NCBI RefSeq assembly: GCF_036373705.1
Contig: NC_089868.1
Coordinates: 11,533,020-11,597,019, forward strand
From: Amia ocellicauda
Lineage: Eukaryota > Chordata > Actinopteri > Amiiformes > Amiidae
Length of the DNA: 64,000 bases
Reading direction: 5' to 3'
The translations under genes and the position numbers were made by a program. Under the pieces are notes generated by a model. It saw nothing but the letters and a program-made list of their open reading frames with translations. It was not told the DNA's origin and did no database searches. Below, one piece after another: positions 60,524-64,000 of the stretch; the first letter of the stretch is position 1; each line of letters starts with the position of its first letter.

Positions 60524-63500
60524 GGTAACACAACCCCCCAAAGCATTAAAGATGGTATTAGTGCCGACAATGCAGAATAAGCTCACAACAGGGTGCAATG
60601 CAGTTAAAATAAAAATAATAATTTTAATAATACTGAAGGCTTGACTACTTTTTCTAGATATTAAATAGTTTACTGGTCAGAATTCATCGAAATTGAGCCA
60701 GTGTGGCTTCATCTTCAGCATTAAGAAAAAGCTAGTAATCATACTTTCAATTACTTTCATAAGTTCAATTCTTTTATAACAGTCTGTTTCTCACGAAGCC
60801 ATTTACTTTATTTTTATTTTCTTTACAAGACTTGTTTTATACAAGATAATCTCCATTTACCAAATCATATATTTTTCTACTACTACTGCACAAATATTCT
60901 TTTGTTCTCTTTTTGCTAAGGAAGGAAAACCGAGAATAAAAACATTACTACATCATCAGACTATAGAGGCATGCAGTACAGACTTTGAGACTGTGATGAT
61001 ATTCATAAACAACAACCAGTATTTAGAATATCTAACACCTTTTAGTGTTTATAAAATAGTAACTGAAACCTCAGAGACATCCCCCTTCTCCATTTCTAAC
61101 CAGTGGGGGAAAAAAGTTTTCAGTATAGCACAGTGGGAATTTTCTACTTTAAAAATATACCATTGTTCTCTACACATCATTTGTTTACAGTTCCACTAGT
61201 ATTCAGACCTATATGACCGCACTGAATCCAAAGACGAGCATGTTGAGACAAAAACCAGAATTCCTAGTGGCACTGAGGACCATGCCTGTAACAGCATGCC
61301 CCGGGTACCTCAGGAAACAAAGCCAGGGCTGTACAGACCGTACAAGAGTTAGAGGCACACACCCTCTATGACTTACAATAACACAACAATGACGATACAG
61401 ACACAAGCAATGTGCACATTTCATGAAGAACTATTTACTGTTATTGCAAAACTGGATGAAAGCAACCCAGGGCTTTTATTTGGAAGGCATTAGACAATGT
61501 CCCCCCACTGGGCTATTATACCCATGTGCATATTCATCCCTTTTTTGTCTTGGTAAAATATATATTTGCCTGGGAACAATTATATGTCTACAATCTGGAG
61601 TCATTGCAATACAAGCCCTTTTCTCTGCTTGGTGTCTCAGGGCATTTAAAGTTTGTTTTTCCAAGACCTATGATGAGCCATAGATAGATTCAATGAGGTC
61701 TTTAGGGGTATAATCTTACTGTGGGATGTTAACAGGCATAACACATAACCTCCCAAACAACACAGACTGCACAGAGACCCTGAACCCTCTCCAGTTCATA
61801 GACAAGGCATACAGCCCCAATAACTTAACACATAAAAATGTACCATTTCTGTAAATTAATCTTGATAGTAATGTTGATAATCAATAAAAAAAAATATTTT
61901 ATTTGGGACAGTGGTCATATTAAAAATGTTTGTGACATGCAAATCTAAGCTTAAAGGAAAACAAACCAAACCAACACACTAAAAAAAACACAACATTTGA
62001 TAAGCGTTTGTCAGCTACTAACAAACATGTTCCCCTTCAACTAAAGTGGCTTATAAACCAAACCCTCCAGCTGGAGAGTGTGATGGGAGTAGCAATTTCT
62101 GTAAAAACAAAGCTTGAAGGAGCACAAATCTCAAGAGATGTCAACTTTCGGGCATCACCGAGTTCTTGTCTCTCACATTTATTTCTGTGTCTTCCTAGGG
62201 AGGAATCCCTTCCAGCTATTTGTCAAATTGGCAAGCAAGCTCTGCCCAGATTCCCTTCTCATACTTCTCGTAAGGAAAATACATTTGTATTTATAAATAT
62301 ATTAAAAGGCTTAACAAAACAATAAATAAGTCTGGCTAGTATTACAGGTCCTGTTGTGTCAGCAAGGTCCACTGCATTTGTGCGTGATCTTAAACAAGCA
62401 AAGCGTTAGTGAAAATATAGTGTCACACCCATTTGCACATTTGAGAGTAGTTTATATTCACACCTGTAGATTTCATGTTTAGCTGAAATCAATTCGGCCT
62501 ATAGGACAGACAAGGTCAAAATAACTTGGGAGGTAAATCAACTTTGTGTTATAATCCCACAAAGGAACTGTTTTAAAACATTTTAGCTGTTAGCTTAGAA
62601 AAGCTATTTGGGCTGCAAGAATTCTTTAATAAAACATTAAGTTCAAATATACAGAATACTTTTTTTTTTTAACCAGCTCACTTAAAACATTATAGGAAGA
62701 ATCCTTACGTTTTAGCTGTGAATTCAAAGACATATGTATTCACTAGATGGCTAATTACATTCACCTTTAAAAGTTACAGGAGCTGAATTAGAAAGCTAAC
62801 GGGAAATGCTTTCTAATGGTGCACAAACACTCATTAACTGAAGTGCATCAGTGCACAGTTTTTGGTGTCCCTCACAGAAAGCCATTTCGATACTATTTAA
62901 CATCTGACGCCAGCCTTTGTAAACAGCGTCCTTGAGCAAAGCATTTGAAAGATAATTGTACAACTTAAAAAACGCAATGTACCAGAAACTAGAAACTCCC
63001 CCACAGCACTCTTATCTGTCAGGCACATTAAAACCACAGACAAAAAAGACATTCCTAATCTAACAATGCCTGCCATTTAACCAGCTAGACACTTGAAATA
63101 CATAAATACATAAATAGTTCCCACAGCAGTTTTAGACTGCACATCACTGATATGAAACACTTTATGAGTAGTATTAATTAGACCTTCTCTCAACTTTCAA
63201 TATTTGAGAACCACCTCATGATTCGGCTCTTGATGAGGCCTAACACACCAAGATTATAAATGGCAAATGATTGGAGGCTTTATGCCTATAAAACCTTCTT
63301 AGTACAGATAAAAAGCAGGCTAAGTAGGTTTTGAATGTTACTGAATCGGTGCAAATCAACACAGGATGGCATGAGATTAAATCATGTAACAATAAGCCAT
63401 GCATACACAGTTTTATAACTGGAAAATATCATGTTTTAAAGTAACAACAAAACATATATGTCTGAATGAATTACTAGATCATGGTGATACTATCCTATCC

Positions 63501-64000
63501 TACTGTTTGGCACAGACATTTTTGCTTGCCTCACTTTACCCCCCAAACACCCCCACGCTGCCTCTTTGCTTTTCATTGACACAATTCTTATCCGGAGATT
63601 AAATGTATTGCCTTAGTGGTTATCATTTGTATAGTAGGGCATTATATGTGTATTGTATTATATTATATTATTATATGGCATTATAAGCCTTTATCCAAGT
63701 GTTACTCTTTCGGTTTCTGTCATGTAAAATGTGAGTCATTTCTTGAGTATGGGTACATACCACCCACTCCACCCCCTTTACACCTCTGGAAGTTCTTCAG
63801 ACTCAGGAATCAAACAGGCATGTGGCTTAAATTCAGACTTGTTGGAATGAAAGACTGCTAGTCGTTAAAATATCTGTTTGTGATATGTACCCATGAACAC
63901 TATAAACATTACACAATGTTGTCTTAAGTACACAGGATTGTGCTGAGTCAGGGCTCCTGCTAGAACAATCACCCCTCCTTACTATCCTGACAATAAAATA
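60524..64000 (-). other. lpar3: Part of the lpar3 intron
   Basis: By the known structure of LPAR genes this interval belongs to the intron before the last exon. It holds only short frames without similarity and no receptor helices 1-6. I see nothing else supportable in it. Confidence 0.6.

Noticed and set aside
60130-60570. 146-residue minus-strand frame overlapping lpar3
   Set aside because: Shifted frame of the lpar3 exon. The correct frame carries the CWTPG and NPIIY motifs.

Overview
This window is eukaryotic, almost certainly a ray-finned fish. It is AT-rich DNA with multi-exon genes, GT-AG introns, many microsatellites and several decayed Tc1/mariner elements of fish types. There is no bacterial organisation. 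An early-diverging fish lineage is possible, but the sequence alone does not settle this. Gene models were built by eye from splice sites, reading-frame phase and protein similarity. All four genes lie on the minus strand.

Region by region: (1) 366-1964 is a decayed Tc1-like transposon with intact ends. (2) 2914-16787 is a complete 35-exon vitellogenin gene, predicted at 1765 residues, with signal peptide, lipovitellin heavy chain, a serine-rich phosvitin, light chain, von Willebrand type D region and C-terminal Cys-rich tail. A TATA box lies just upstream, and a 216-bp MITE lies a few hundred bases further up. (3) 19937-29462 is the coding part of ssx2ip (13 coding exons, 599 residues), with a 3' UTR down to about 19290 and a probable noncoding first exon at 33163-33300 beside a GC-rich promoter that holds a consensus-matching RFX X-box. 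(4) 36680-51265 is a 23-exon receptor guanylyl cyclase of 820 residues with a short, Cys-rich extracellular part that I cannot assign to the natriuretic-peptide, enterotoxin or retinal classes. Two transposon remnants sit in its introns. (5) 51266-59500 is gene-poor and holds a third Tc1-like copy. (6) 60198-60520 is the last coding exon of lpar3; the rest of that gene lies beyond the right edge.

The neighbourhood vitellogenin - ssx2ip - lpar3 resembles the conserved vertebrate vitellogenin locus. The genes do not form a pathway: vitellogenin is an oestrogen-induced liver yolk precursor, ssx2ip is a centrosome, cilium and junction protein, the cyclase makes cGMP from an extracellular cue, and lpar3 is a lysophosphatidic acid GPCR. 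The most unusual item is the orphan receptor guanylyl cyclase. No CRISPR array, rRNA or tRNA gene was recognised.
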